DNA of 64,000 nt from Nitrosopumilaceae archaeon (GCA_030041535.1 JASHNR010000058.1:103271-167270), one strand, 5' to 3'. Counted from the first letter of the stretch, positions 25,596-34,854 are shown. The notes: a model not told the origin generated them from the letters alone. Numbers and translations are program-made.

Positions 25596-26225
25596 CTACT
25601 TTCTGAATTGAACGTTTGAGACTTGAGGTTCTGGTATTATTAACAAGCCACCGTCTCGTAGTTGTTGCACTAGTTGAAGCACCTCTTTTTCTACTTGATT
25701 TCTTTGTAAACCAATTTTTTCAGAAAACATGTCTACCAGCTCGGTTATTTTCCTTTTACCGTTGCACATTTGCCAGAATTCAACTATTGCCTGATTAACC
25801 ATGAATCCTTGTTGGTTCTCGTCCATCAAGAGTAATGAGCCATCTTCTTGCTTTACAACTGACCCGATTCCTTGCGGCATGGCTGTTTCATAGTTTATTG
25901 GAGTTATTGTCTTCTGTTTACCATAGTTGATCAGTTTCTTGCCCTCCTCTGACATTTTTTCCGGTGTCCACGGCGGATCCCAGACTATTTCTACATTAAC
26001 AGAAGATACTCCTGAAACTTTGTTTACATATCGTTTTACATCATTTACAAGCGTATCATGCAGGGGGCAACCACGTGTAGTCATTGTCATTTTGACATCT
26101 ACTTTGTTGTCATCAGATACATTTACTCCATAAATGAGTCCCATATCTACAACATTAATTGGAATTTCTGGATCCATACATTGTTTTAATGATTCCAATA
26201 CTTGTTGAGCGGTAACAGATATCAT
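25596..26225 (-). CDS. MIP18/DUF59 protein fused to a PqqD-like domain
   Basis: Residues 1-100 are a MIP18-family domain (SufT/PaaD type), which acts in Fe-S protein maturation. DPEIPINVVDMGLIYGV and TTRGCPLHDTL with the conserved Cys are clear. Residues about 118-203 are PqqD-like: GSLLLMDENQQGFMVN, then FWQMCNGKRKITELV and LVQQLRDGGLL follow the winged-helix pattern of this peptide-recognition fold. 209 aa. A stand-alone gene with no radical SAM or peptide gene beside it. The PqqD part may be a protein-recognition module here. Its last base lies close to the 93-aa gene. Confidence 0.85.
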   Translation of the reverse strand: MISVTAQQVLESLKQCMDPEIPINVVDMGLIYGVNVSDDNKVDVKMTMTTRGCPLHDTLVNDVKRYVNKVSGVSSVNVEIVWDPPWTPEKMSEEGKKLINYGKQKTITPINYETAMPQGIGSVVKQEDGSLLLMDENQQGFMVNQAIVEFWQMCNGKRKITELVDMFSEKIGLQRNQVEKEVLQLVQQLRDGGLLIIPEPQVSNVQFRK

Positions 26226-26258
26226 GAAATGACATGAATAAGCCTTGAAATAAATACT

Positions 26259-27323
26259 TTACAGCTTTGATTCAAACAATTTTTTGATTGACCCCTCAAA
26301 AGGAGGTTTTGCAACACCGGCTTCGGTTATTATTCCGGTTATGAGTTCTGGCGGCGTCATGTCAAAGGCAGGATTTATTACATTAATGTCGTCAGGTGCA
26401 GTCTTTTTGCCTGCCATTCCAGTGACCTCACTTGCTTTTCGTTGTTCTATAATAACATCGCTTGGAGCGCTTTTCATATCAAATGTGGAAAGAGGCGCTG
26501 CGACATAGAATGGTATGTTGTGTTGTTTTGCCATCATGGCTACCTGATAGGTCCCAATCTTATTGTATACATGCCCAGTACGTAGTACTCGATCAGCCCC
26601 TACAATTACTTTGGAGACAAGACCATTTGCCATTGAATATCCTACTGCGGTATCAGGAATCAAGATGACATCTATTCCATCATGTTTTAGCTCAAATGCT
26701 GTAAGTCTTGAGCCTTGCATTACAGGTCTAGTTTCTGTTGCAATCACTTTGATCTTTTTTCCACTTTCTTTTGTGGCCCGTATTACTCCAAGTGCTGTTC
26801 CATATGCAACTGTAGCTAGGGCACCAGCATTACAGTGAGTCATTATAGTATCATTGTCATGAAATAACTGTGAACCATGTTTTCCCATACGCATATTTGT
26901 TTCAATATCTTCTTCTGCCATTTTTTTTGCTTCCTCTACAATATTGTTTCTGATTTCTGAGACATTACTTCCTGATCTTGCAACATCTATTATCCTTTCT
27001 AGCCCCCATGACAGGTTAATTGCAGTGGGTCTTGTTTCAAAAAGAATTTTTTTTGCTTGTTCTATATCTTTGATAAGGCCGTCTTTGTCTGTTGCCTTAC
27101 TTTGCAATGCAGCCAAAGCCAGCCCAAAAGCACCGGAAACTCCTATGGCAGGAGCACCTCGCACTACTAGATTTCTTATGGCATCAGCAACATCTTTGTA
27201 ATCGGCATATTTTACGTAGACCAATTCATTTGGTAGCCTAGTTTGATCAATCATTACAACCATGTTATCTTTCCATTCCACGGTTCTAAGGCTGGAATGA
27301 ATTCTAGTGTCCATGATTTTCAT
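26259..27323 (-). CDS. mtnA: Methylthioribose-1-phosphate isomerase family protein
   Basis: Isomerises an aldose-1-phosphate to the ketose in methionine salvage. Family marks are RGAPAIGVSGAFG, THCNAGALATVAYGT with the catalytic Cys region, and VIVGADRVLRTGHVYNKIGTYQVA with the catalytic Asp, followed by PFYVAAPLSTFD. 354 aa is the usual length. Related archaeal enzymes act on ribose-1,5-bisphosphate, but the sequence of these motifs favours MtnA. The second Met (residue 4) is an alternative start. No other salvage gene is adjacent. Confidence 0.87.
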   Translation of the reverse strand: MKIMDTRIHSSLRTVEWKDNMVVMIDQTRLPNELVYVKYADYKDVADAIRNLVVRGAPAIGVSGAFGLALAALQSKATDKDGLIKDIEQAKKILFETRPTAINLSWGLERIIDVARSGSNVSEIRNNIVEEAKKMAEEDIETNMRMGKHGSQLFHDNDTIMTHCNAGALATVAYGTALGVIRATKESGKKIKVIATETRPVMQGSRLTAFELKHDGIDVILIPDTAVGYSMANGLVSKVIVGADRVLRTGHVYNKIGTYQVAMMAKQHNIPFYVAAPLSTFDMKSAPSDVIIEQRKASEVTGMAGKKTAPDDINVINPAFDMTPPELITGIITEAGVAKPPFEGSIKKLFESKL

Positions 27324-27372
27324 TTCTTCTGACTATACTATATACTATTCAAATAAAGAAATAGTAATGTAC

Positions 27373-28149
27373 TTAGTATTTTTTTCCAAGCGATCTCCTT
27401 TTCTTTAAGATCTTGGCATAGTCTAAATTAATTTCTCTTATTATCTTGAGAGCATCACCATCCATCAAATCAAGATTTGGGATTACACAGTGCCCACCTA
27501 TGAAACCGGGGAACATTTTTGGCCTGTTTCCAAGATATTTGTGAATCTCATCTGCATATGACCACATTTCATCATAATCCACTTTATGTTTAATTGCAAT
27601 CATATTGCTAAGCTGTGCATAATTAATCAGCCATCCATAGTATGATGTATCAACTATGATCTTGGCAAGTTCAAGAGCGAGTGGATTTGACATTATTTTT
27701 GTTTTCACACCAGCTTTTTTCATCCTGTTTACAAAAATTTTTTTTGCCCAATCTGATTTCTGAACCCAATTATATACGGAATAAAATTTTTGATATCTTT
27801 TGAGATCATCTATCATCCGTTTATGAATTCCTCTTGTTGCGCTATAAATAACCGGAATAGTAAGTTTTTTTTGTAATTTTTCTGTTGTACCAGGTTTTAT
27901 TGTACTATGGATAACAATAGCATCAGGTTTGAACTTTGATACTAGGCTCAAAACATTCCTTTCGAATTTTTCAGAGTAAGGAATACAAACATGCAGTAAT
28001 TCCGTATGAATTGAATCTAGATCTGCAAGCTTTTTCTCATTTGATAAGCGCGGATTAATATCATATCCTACTGCTTCTGCACTTTTGGAAATTAATTCCA
28101 AAATTGGCATACCAATTTCTCCAAGACCACATACAACATCTTTTTTCAA
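27373..28149 (-). CDS. Short UDP-sugar-dehydrogenase-like protein
   Basis: Rossmann N-terminus with VCGLGEIGMPILE. The region IHSTIKPGTTEKL matches the second NAD contact of nucleotide-sugar dehydrogenases, and FIGGHCVIPNLDLM has a Cys in the position of the family's catalytic Cys. The chain stops at 258 aa, where canonical UDP-glucose or UDP-ManNAc dehydrogenases go on for another 150-200 residues with a sugar-binding C-terminal domain. It is therefore a minimal or truncated relative. It is the first gene of the glycan locus and the last intact one before the decayed stretch. Confidence 0.72.
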   Translation of the reverse strand: MKKDVVCGLGEIGMPILELISKSAEAVGYDINPRLSNEKKLADLDSIHTELLHVCIPYSEKFERNVLSLVSKFKPDAIVIHSTIKPGTTEKLQKKLTIPVIYSATRGIHKRMIDDLKRYQKFYSVYNWVQKSDWAKKIFVNRMKKAGVKTKIMSNPLALELAKIIVDTSYYGWLINYAQLSNMIAIKHKVDYDEMWSYADEIHKYLGNRPKMFPGFIGGHCVIPNLDLMDGDALKIIREINLDYAKILKKRRSLGKKY

Positions 28150-28742
28150 ACATCAGAGATTTTGAGTATGCCCTAAATTAACTAAGTGTTAAGAATTGTC
28201 AATCACCCCAGATCAAATCTCTTTAATCAGTCAAGAGTTACATACTGGATTTTACAAGTTAGCCTAAAGGTCTACACCAATCATGACATTTACGCGCCTT
28301 TTACAACACCAGTCTTAAGGCACTGAAGATGCTTAGTGAGCAACAAACAGTCTTGTCAATGAAGTAACAAGAAGAGAAGAGCTTGAAAAACATGATATGA
28401 CCAATTAGGTATATCATCGTTGAATCAAGCAGTGCCACGGTGTTGAGAGATCGTGTGTTAGAAAAGCAAGATCAATAATTTCCCACATACTCATGCCTAT
28501 CTGAGCTTTTCTGTGCCAAGGCAGGCAACTAAAAACAAGTACAAGTTGTATGAAGTAAAGAGCACCCCATTTTTTATTCTATACTGATAAAGTTACGCAG
28601 TGGGTCTAAATTACAGAATGGACACGATAGATAGTTTCGTATCGCATCCAGGATATGGTCTAGTCAGATTGGCTCTCTTCTTCGCCATATAACAGTTGGA
28701 AAAGTATACAAAGCTTAAAAGATTGATAATTTAAGGAATTTA
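28150..28742 (+). other. 593-nt stretch without an intact gene; decayed coding DNA
   Basis: No frame longer than about 25 codons is open here, but broken pieces read as protein. On the plus strand around 28265-28410 one meets VYTNHDIYAPFTTPVL, then LKMLSEQQTVL in another frame, then VNEVTRREELEKHDMT in a third. Together these look like the frameshifted N-terminal part of one protein, perhaps the coiled-coil leader of a glycan-locus methyltransferase. The rest up to the rfbF remnant shows no recognisable signal. I see no insertion-sequence ends or tRNA. Confidence 0.5.
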
Positions 28743-29224
28743 GTGAAAACAGTGGTACTTGCGGATGGATTTAGTATTCACATTAATGAAAAAACACATT
28801 TGAAACCTAAACCTATGGTTAAGATTGGAAGAATTCTAATTCTTTGGCATGTTATGGAAGTTTATTTGGCATATGACATCAATGAATTTGGGATATGTTG
28901 CGGTTACAAGTGTTACTTGATTATTAAAGAATACTTTGCTACTTATTTTCTACATACCCCTGATATCACACTTGATATTAGAAGAAACAAAATGGAAGCA
29001 TACAAGAAATATTCAGAGCCATGGAAAATAATTCTAGGATATCTGATGTAGAAGCAATGACGGGCGGACGTATCAAAAGAATAAAGAAATATGTAGAAGA
29101 TGAAACTTTTTACTTTACTGACGAAGATGGCTTAAGTAACGAAAACATAAATGAAGCGGAAAATTATTTTAAACTGATTATAACTTCTTATAACTATGTA
29201 AAAAAGGAAATTGATAAAGCATGA
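28743..29224 (+). pseudogene. rfbF: Decayed glucose-1-phosphate cytidylyltransferase (rfbF-like)
   Basis: The remnant begins LADGFSIHINEKTHLKPKPMV, followed by ICCGYKCYLIIKEYFATYF, which is plainly the N-terminal half of CDP-glucose synthase. The catalytic loop that should read AGGFGTRL is altered to ADGFSIHI. Around 29036 the frame shifts (+): KIILGYLM ends in a stop and the homology goes on as MTGGRIKRIKKYVEDETFYF in the second frame. About 90 of the 257 family residues are then missing, and the tail does not match. The gene downstream starts at the overlap ATGA, so the remnant's end is still used as its leader. Confidence 0.85.
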
Positions 29225-30327
29225 GATTGTTAATAGGGGGAGCAAGCTCAAAGTTATTTCATCTAAAAGAATTCGGTGAAGCCCTTACAAAATTAGGTGT
29301 CGAATATAAATTAGTACAAGACACGGATGTGGTTGTAGGGTTAGGCGAGATAGGTTTTAGGAGCAGAACCATCAAACGCTGGTTCGAGGGCACGAAAAAA
29401 TTTGATAAACTCGTTAGAGAGTTCAGACCAGATGCAGTTTTTGTAGATAGTCCAACACATTTTGGATTAGCCGCAATAAAATCCCGTATTCCACTGTTTA
29501 TACTTCTTAGAGGAGATTACTGGTCAGAAATGAAATGGGTAAATGAGACGTTACATAAATCTCCTGTGCAACGCATAGGACTTAGATGGAAAGATCAAAT
29601 AGCCAAAAAATGTTTTAGTGGTGCTACGGCAATCATTCCAATTTGTGAATATCTTGAAGATGTGGTAAAGGAACATTATCCAAACAAACCCACTCATGTG
29701 TTACACGGAGGCATAGACGTTTCTCGTTGGTATCGTGTCAACGGAATGGATCTAAAACATCCCTGTGTTGGATTATTACAAGGAGCACAGATTTGGGGAA
29801 AATCAAAAGAAATGTTAACCTTGACAAAAGTATTAGAAGCAATGCCTAGTGTGACATTTTATTGGGCAGGAGATGGACCTTACAAAGACAAAATTCTTTC
29901 AACATTAAACAAGTATGAAAATTTCAAATGGTTAGGAGCAATACAATATCCCGATAGGGTCAGGGAATATCTTACTGAAATAGATGTCTATGCTCTTGTT
30001 AGTGGAATCGACATGTCGCCGCTTACACTACAAGAGGCACAACTTATGGAAAAACCTGTCGTTGCAACAAATGTTGGAGGCATACCAGAATTAATGAAAA
30101 ATAATGAGACGGGATTTCTTGTTGAGAAGGGGGATCATGTTGGATGGATACAGAAATTATCTATTTTAATTAATGATGACGAAAAAGCGAAACAAATGGG
30201 TGCATCTGGACGTGATTTTGTTAAAGATAACTTTAGTTGGGATAAGGTAACAAAGAAATTTATTACAATTATGGAATCCTACAACCAGAACAATGAAAGA
30301 CGTTTCAAACAAGGAGCCGAGAAGTAA
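29221..30327 (+). CDS. Glycosyltransferase, GT4-like
   Basis: A GT-B fold transferase that would add a sugar to a surface glycan, using a nucleotide-sugar donor. MRLLIGGASSKLFHL is the first strand of the N-terminal domain. The C-terminal domain has VVATNVGGIPELMKNNETGFLVEKGD, the donor-binding E-x7-E-type segment of group 1 enzymes. 368 aa is full length and the frame is clean, in contrast to both flanking remnants. The start ATG overlaps the remnant's TGA (ATGA). Confidence 0.87.
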   Translation: MRLLIGGASSKLFHLKEFGEALTKLGVEYKLVQDTDVVVGLGEIGFRSRTIKRWFEGTKKFDKLVREFRPDAVFVDSPTHFGLAAIKSRIPLFILLRGDYWSEMKWVNETLHKSPVQRIGLRWKDQIAKKCFSGATAIIPICEYLEDVVKEHYPNKPTHVLHGGIDVSRWYRVNGMDLKHPCVGLLQGAQIWGKSKEMLTLTKVLEAMPSVTFYWAGDGPYKDKILSTLNKYENFKWLGAIQYPDRVREYLTEIDVYALVSGIDMSPLTLQEAQLMEKPVVATNVGGIPELMKNNETGFLVEKGDHVGWIQKLSILINDDEKAKQMGASGRDFVKDNFSWDKVTKKFITIMESYNQNNERRFKQGAEK

Positions 30328-31004
30328 TAGGTATCAAAGCAATATGCGGTACAATTCGTAGACAAATTAAGAGCAGCATTATTGGAAAATCTAGATATGG
30401 AAAATGTTGGGATGTAGCAGACGATAACTGGTATTTACAATTCATGATTCGAATGATCTGTTACATAAAGATTTTCAAGACTTTCTAGGCATAAAAAAGA
30501 TGTTAAAACCGTACTTGAAGTAGGTTGCAGAACAGGTGTGTCTATCCCATAAAATACAAGAATTTGTTCGATGAAATGTATTATACAGGTACAGATATTT
30601 CAAAAGATGCAATAGAATTCTGTAAAAAGAATTCCAGTTTTAACTTCATCCAAGGTGATTTCATAAAAATGGAACTGCCTCAGAAATATGATCTGATATA
30701 TTCTCATGCAGTGGTAGATCACGTATATGATATTGATGCATTCATTGAAAAAATAGTAAAAAATTGCTTAAAATACGCTTACATCAATTCATATCGTGGA
30801 TATTTCCCAGAGTTGCTAAAACACAAAATGAATTAGAACGATAATGATGGTTGTTATTATAATGACATTTCTGTGATCCAAGTTAGAAAGTTGCTTTTGA
30901 CATTAGGGTTGCAGGAAGACGAGTTTGTTATCAGAGCAAACGAAGGAAGTCATGATATCAATGGCGTAAAGTTACAAACTGTGATTGAAATTAATAAGTC
31001 TTAG
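30328..31004 (+). pseudogene. Frameshifted SAM-dependent methyltransferase
   Basis: A class I methyltransferase broken in several places. The segments in order lie in different frames: RYGKCWDVADDNWYLQF (about 30393), HDSNDLLHKDFQDFLG (about 30443), VKTVLEVGCRTG (the SAM-binding motif I, about 30504) and VYPIKYKNLFDEM (from 30540). The last is then cut by an in-frame TAG at 30834-30836, after which the same frame continues as NDNDGCYYNDISVI and ends at 31002-31004. A protein of about 220 aa can be reconstructed with at least three frameshifts and one stop. No intact product can be made. Confidence 0.83.
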
Positions 31005-31048
31005 ATAAAGCTACAAACAAGACAAGCCAGAAAAAAGAAACCTCGGCA

Positions 31049-32092
31049 CTATAGTTTTTTCCCGCTAACGCTTATGCCACTTTCTATCTCCTTGAAATGG
31101 TTAACCTTGATCTTTACATCTTTGAACCATTTTCGTACCTCATCAGGCGTATGTCTATAAGCATATTTTGGAAAATACCAGTCAAAATTTACTCCAACAC
31201 TTCTATCAAAATCCCCGTCTTCTGCCCAAAAACATTTTAGAAAATTCCAGTAGACGAACCTCTGCACATCATAAGTACCGGCTTTTATTTTTAGGGTTGG
31301 TATGTCCCTTGGGACTGTTATCTTTTTATTTAATCTCGACAAGCTTCTACCCAAATATGTCATGTCTTTTGAAAATTCCATGCATTCTTTTTGAGACATT
31401 TTAGTGGTTCTTTCTCTGATAAAATCATCTGCAAATTCGCGCATTGGGCTCTTCTTGTTGTAGATATATATCGATATGGCACCATTTTTGGCTAAATATT
31501 TGGTAAGATACTTAAAAGATTTTTCTGTGTTGTCTGTATGGTGTAATACCTGATCCGAGCATATGAAGTCAAAAAAACACTCCTTGAAGGGAAGATTTCT
31601 TAAATCTGATTGTAAAAAATGGATATTTGGAACAGTACCGAATTTTTTGTAGGCAAATTCTATACTATCACTTGCATCTATCGCAAAAACTTGTGCGTTA
31701 CTGCTGGATGAGAATAATTTTGCACTATTGCCTATTCCTGTTCCTGCATCAAGAATTTTATGTCTGCTTTTTAAAAAACTCTTAAAATTTGAAAGTGTCT
31801 CCCAGCCAAATCTTTCCAAAAACCACCTTTTTTGTGTCTCGTACCATTTCTCTGAATGATATGACTTGTTGAATTCTCTCCATTTGGACGAAAAAGCATC
31901 TTCTGTCTTGACAAAATCCTTTGATTTATCAAAAACTAGTCTTGGAATACCTTTGCTGATAGCAAACTTGTGGCCTTTCGAACAAAGCAAGGTACCCTCA
32001 AGAACTTCCTTGTGCAGTTCCTTGAAGATCTTTAGTGTAAAATCATTTCCGCAAGCAGGACATATTATGTGTTCTAATAGATTCTGTTTCAA
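31049..32092 (-). CDS. SAM-dependent methyltransferase with N-terminal zinc ribbon
   Basis: An N-terminal Trm112-like zinc-binding part, with C-P-A-C and later LLCSKGH, precedes a class I methyltransferase domain. Motif I is ILDAGTGIGNSA, the acidic strand follows as FAIDAS, and FDFICSDQVLHHTDN carries the later motif. A C-terminal helical extension completes 347 aa. The substrate is probably a glycan or sugar-linked group given the locus. The order of zinc ribbon then methyltransferase is common in cell-envelope methyltransferases. Intact, unlike its decayed neighbour. Confidence 0.82.
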   Translation of the reverse strand: MKQNLLEHIICPACGNDFTLKIFKELHKEVLEGTLLCSKGHKFAISKGIPRLVFDKSKDFVKTEDAFSSKWREFNKSYHSEKWYETQKRWFLERFGWETLSNFKSFLKSRHKILDAGTGIGNSAKLFSSSSNAQVFAIDASDSIEFAYKKFGTVPNIHFLQSDLRNLPFKECFFDFICSDQVLHHTDNTEKSFKYLTKYLAKNGAISIYIYNKKSPMREFADDFIRERTTKMSQKECMEFSKDMTYLGRSLSRLNKKITVPRDIPTLKIKAGTYDVQRFVYWNFLKCFWAEDGDFDRSVGVNFDWYFPKYAYRHTPDEVRKWFKDVKIKVNHFKEIESGISVSGKKL

Positions 32093-32151
32093 ACCTGTCC
32101 TATTCGCCTATTCATAGATAATAAAAACTATTAAAATTGATAAAGTAGCGC

Positions 32152-33360
32152 TCAATTTAATAGCGTATTTGGCTTTATTTCCTTTGTAACAAATAATCTA
32201 AACCAAATTTCTAACGCAAGTAATCCCAGGAATTTGTTTACGTATCTTACGTCCAGCTCATAGCGTTTAGAAATATGTACTCGTATCCAATCCCTATTTA
32301 TCAAATTCTCTTTTACAATTCTAGCATCTGATAAATAATAGTCGCACAAACGGTAACCATGAGACCTCCATAGATTCAAAGTGTTTATGGAAAATCCCCG
32401 TTTTTCATTAGAAACTAATGGGCTCATCTTATATTTTGAAAGAATTTTTCTAAAAAGTATCTTTCCCTGATCGTTTTTATAATTATATTTTAATTTATAG
32501 GCTAGATGGGTGGAGTGGGATATCATTTCCTTGGACAAAATGGGAGACAGTGAATTAATTCCAAAATATTTGTGGATTTTTGAGTAGAGTGGAATCCAAT
32601 TGTACAGTAGCTTTCCGTTAAAGTCGGCTAAAAAAACTTGGGCAATAGGCTGTAATGGATTGTCAAAATATGCTTTGAGAAGATTATATATGTTATTCCA
32701 AGAGAATTTCACTCTGCTGCCAAAAATCTTTTCCTGATCTGGAACCCAATCTCTTTCATGGCACTCTAAGTATAATTTGACTTTCTCTGTTGGAGAAAAG
32801 TTTGATCTCACTGTAGATAAAAATTTTCTATAACGAAAGGTATAGCCTCCAAATAGTTCATCTCCGCCATCTCCTGATACTAGAACCTTTGAGATCGATT
32901 TTGCTTTTTTTGCAACATGGTACCAATGAATATCCCAGAAAGGCTCTTTTATGATGCTTATTGCTTTAGGTAATTCCTCAAGATAATTTTCTATGTATAC
33001 TACGTTATGATCTGCGTCCACTTTTCTAGCAATTTTTTCTGCAATTACTGATTCGTCAAAACTATCAGCAAATTTTACCGAAATTGCTTCTATATCTATA
33101 TCTGGAGCAGATTGTCTTAACATTAAAAGTACAAGGGCTGAATCCATACCGCCGCTTAGAGCTATTGAAACCTTCTTTTGCCGTGATTTTTTGAGATATT
33201 CACTAATGGTTCTTGTAAGACGTTTTTCAATATACTCAGCTTGATTCTCTGATGGTTTTTGAGTAAAATCTTTCCAAGTAAGCTTAGGAATTAGAGGCCT
33301 ATTGGCAGGATTGTATCTTAATGTCAAGATGCCGCCTATTGCAGCAGTGCTGATTTTCAT
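32152..33360 (-). CDS. Asparagine-synthase-like ligase without glutaminase domain
   Basis: An AsnB-type ATP pyrophosphatase domain only. The PP-loop is SIALSGGMDSALVLL, and VSGDGGDELFGGYTFRYRKF is the second ATP-contact motif. The usual N-terminal Ntn glutaminase domain with Cys at position 2 is missing: the first 60 residues are unrelated (MKISTAAIGG). 402 aa. Without glutaminase it would need free ammonia or a partner. In glycan loci such enzymes are thought to amidate a uronic acid carboxyl. Its start overlaps the stop of the dehydrogenase gene (4 nt), which fits. Confidence 0.83.
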   Translation of the reverse strand: MKISTAAIGGILTLRYNPANRPLIPKLTWKDFTQKPSENQAEYIEKRLTRTISEYLKKSRQKKVSIALSGGMDSALVLLMLRQSAPDIDIEAISVKFADSFDESVIAEKIARKVDADHNVVYIENYLEELPKAISIIKEPFWDIHWYHVAKKAKSISKVLVSGDGGDELFGGYTFRYRKFLSTVRSNFSPTEKVKLYLECHERDWVPDQEKIFGSRVKFSWNNIYNLLKAYFDNPLQPIAQVFLADFNGKLLYNWIPLYSKIHKYFGINSLSPILSKEMISHSTHLAYKLKYNYKNDQGKILFRKILSKYKMSPLVSNEKRGFSINTLNLWRSHGYRLCDYYLSDARIVKENLINRDWIRVHISKRYELDVRYVNKFLGLLALEIWFRLFVTKEIKPNTLLN

Positions 33361-34751
33361 TTCCGAATAACTTCACGTCCAACCCCTCTAAGTACCAGTC
33401 CTGCCTTTTTGGCCCACGCAGTGTCTACGACTCCTCTTGAATCTACCATTACTGGAGTTCTCATCTTTTCCACTAATAGCGATGGCGGTATATCGCAAAA
33501 CTCTTTATGGGCAGTGACAAGTATTGCTCCGTCAGATCCAGATATAGCATCAATAAGAGAGTTTTCTGTCTTGAGAGAATATGCTTCTTCTCCCTTGAAG
33601 AATGGATCGTAAATTTTCACTCTGGCTTTTAGATCTAGTAGCTCCTTTACAATGTACTCAGCTGGTGATAATTGTGAGTCTTTTACATTCGGTTTGTAGG
33701 AGATGCCAAGAATCGCAATGGTGCTATCATTTACTGATTTTTTGGCCTCGTTTAGAGCGTCAACAAGAAGCTCAATTACATGATGAGGCATATGCTCATT
33801 TATCTCTCTTGCAGCCTTTACGAGTTTCAATTTACCGTTGAGGAATTTTCCAGAGTTGAGTAATTGATATGAATTCACAGGAAGGCAAGGCCCTCCTACT
33901 CCTGCTCCAGGATAATGAACCTCAAAATTGTATTTCTGATCACAGGCTTTGAGTACAGTAAGTATGTCTATACCTAATTTTTCGAACAAAATGGCAAGTT
34001 CATTAACAAAAGCTATGTTTACATCGCGAAAGACATTTGCGGTTAATTTGGAAGCATTTGCAGTTTTACAATCCGGTAGAGAGATAATTTCAGCTTTGAA
34101 CACATGCCTATAGACCTCTTCTACTATCTTGAGAGTTCTTTTGTCTATTGCACCTACTAATCTTGGAACCACACTAAAATCTCTTAAAATTTGTCCCGGA
34201 TTAGCAGTTTCCGGACATGCCGCAACCCCTAAATTCCTTCCTACTTTTAATCTCTCTCCATTTCCTTCTATTAATGGAATCAGCTCATTTTCTATAAAAC
34301 CCGGTTCTACCGTGCTCTCTACTATTACCAAAGAGTTTTGTTCCAATAATTGGTTTAGTTTTTTTCCTACCGAAATAATCGCAGAATAATCCGGTATGTT
34401 ATTCTTATCCATTGGAGTGGGTAATGATAATATGATCACATCAGAATTTGTAATTGCGTCTTTATCATCAATTGTTGCATGCAGCTTTTTATTCTGTACT
34501 GCCTTGTGAAACATTTCATCAAAGTCTGGTTCATCCTTCAGTGGATAATCGTCAGAATTGATCATATGTACTAGATTGGCATTAATGTCATAACCAATAG
34601 TTGAAAATCCTGAATTAGCAAAGGATATTGCAGTAGGAAGACCAATACGCCCTACTCCGACTACACACACCGATATATTTCCAGTTCTTACGAGTTCCTT
34701 CAGATCTTTCTCCTCTAAAGTTAGAATGTTTCTGATTTTGTTGTTGTTCAT
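33357..34751 (-). CDS. UDP-N-acetyl-D-mannosamine/UDP-glucose-type dehydrogenase
   Basis: A four-electron nucleotide-sugar dehydrogenase making a uronate. The NAD motif is VCVVGVGRIGLPTA. The VIVESTVEPG segment and the catalytic Cys in GVGGPCLPVNSYQLL follow, and the C-terminal domain has ILGISYKPNVKDSQLSP. The 464-aa length and VGVGRIGLPTAI fit the WecC/ManNAc dehydrogenase side more than UDP-glucose dehydrogenase. The gene overlaps the amidating ligase gene by 4 nt, suggesting one product chain: uronate, then uronamide. Confidence 0.87.
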   Translation of the reverse strand: MNNNKIRNILTLEEKDLKELVRTGNISVCVVGVGRIGLPTAISFANSGFSTIGYDINANLVHMINSDDYPLKDEPDFDEMFHKAVQNKKLHATIDDKDAITNSDVIILSLPTPMDKNNIPDYSAIISVGKKLNQLLEQNSLVIVESTVEPGFIENELIPLIEGNGERLKVGRNLGVAACPETANPGQILRDFSVVPRLVGAIDKRTLKIVEEVYRHVFKAEIISLPDCKTANASKLTANVFRDVNIAFVNELAILFEKLGIDILTVLKACDQKYNFEVHYPGAGVGGPCLPVNSYQLLNSGKFLNGKLKLVKAAREINEHMPHHVIELLVDALNEAKKSVNDSTIAILGISYKPNVKDSQLSPAEYIVKELLDLKARVKIYDPFFKGEEAYSLKTENSLIDAISGSDGAILVTAHKEFCDIPPSLLVEKMRTPVMVDSRGVVDTAWAKKAGLVLRGVGREVIRK

Positions 34752-34854
34752 CTTTGAAGACTCTTTCTTGCCATTAGTTACTCCTTTTTTATTACTTTAT
34801 AAACCAATATTTCTTTTTGTTAAAACTTAAAGAAGGTAGTATAATCGTATCCTT

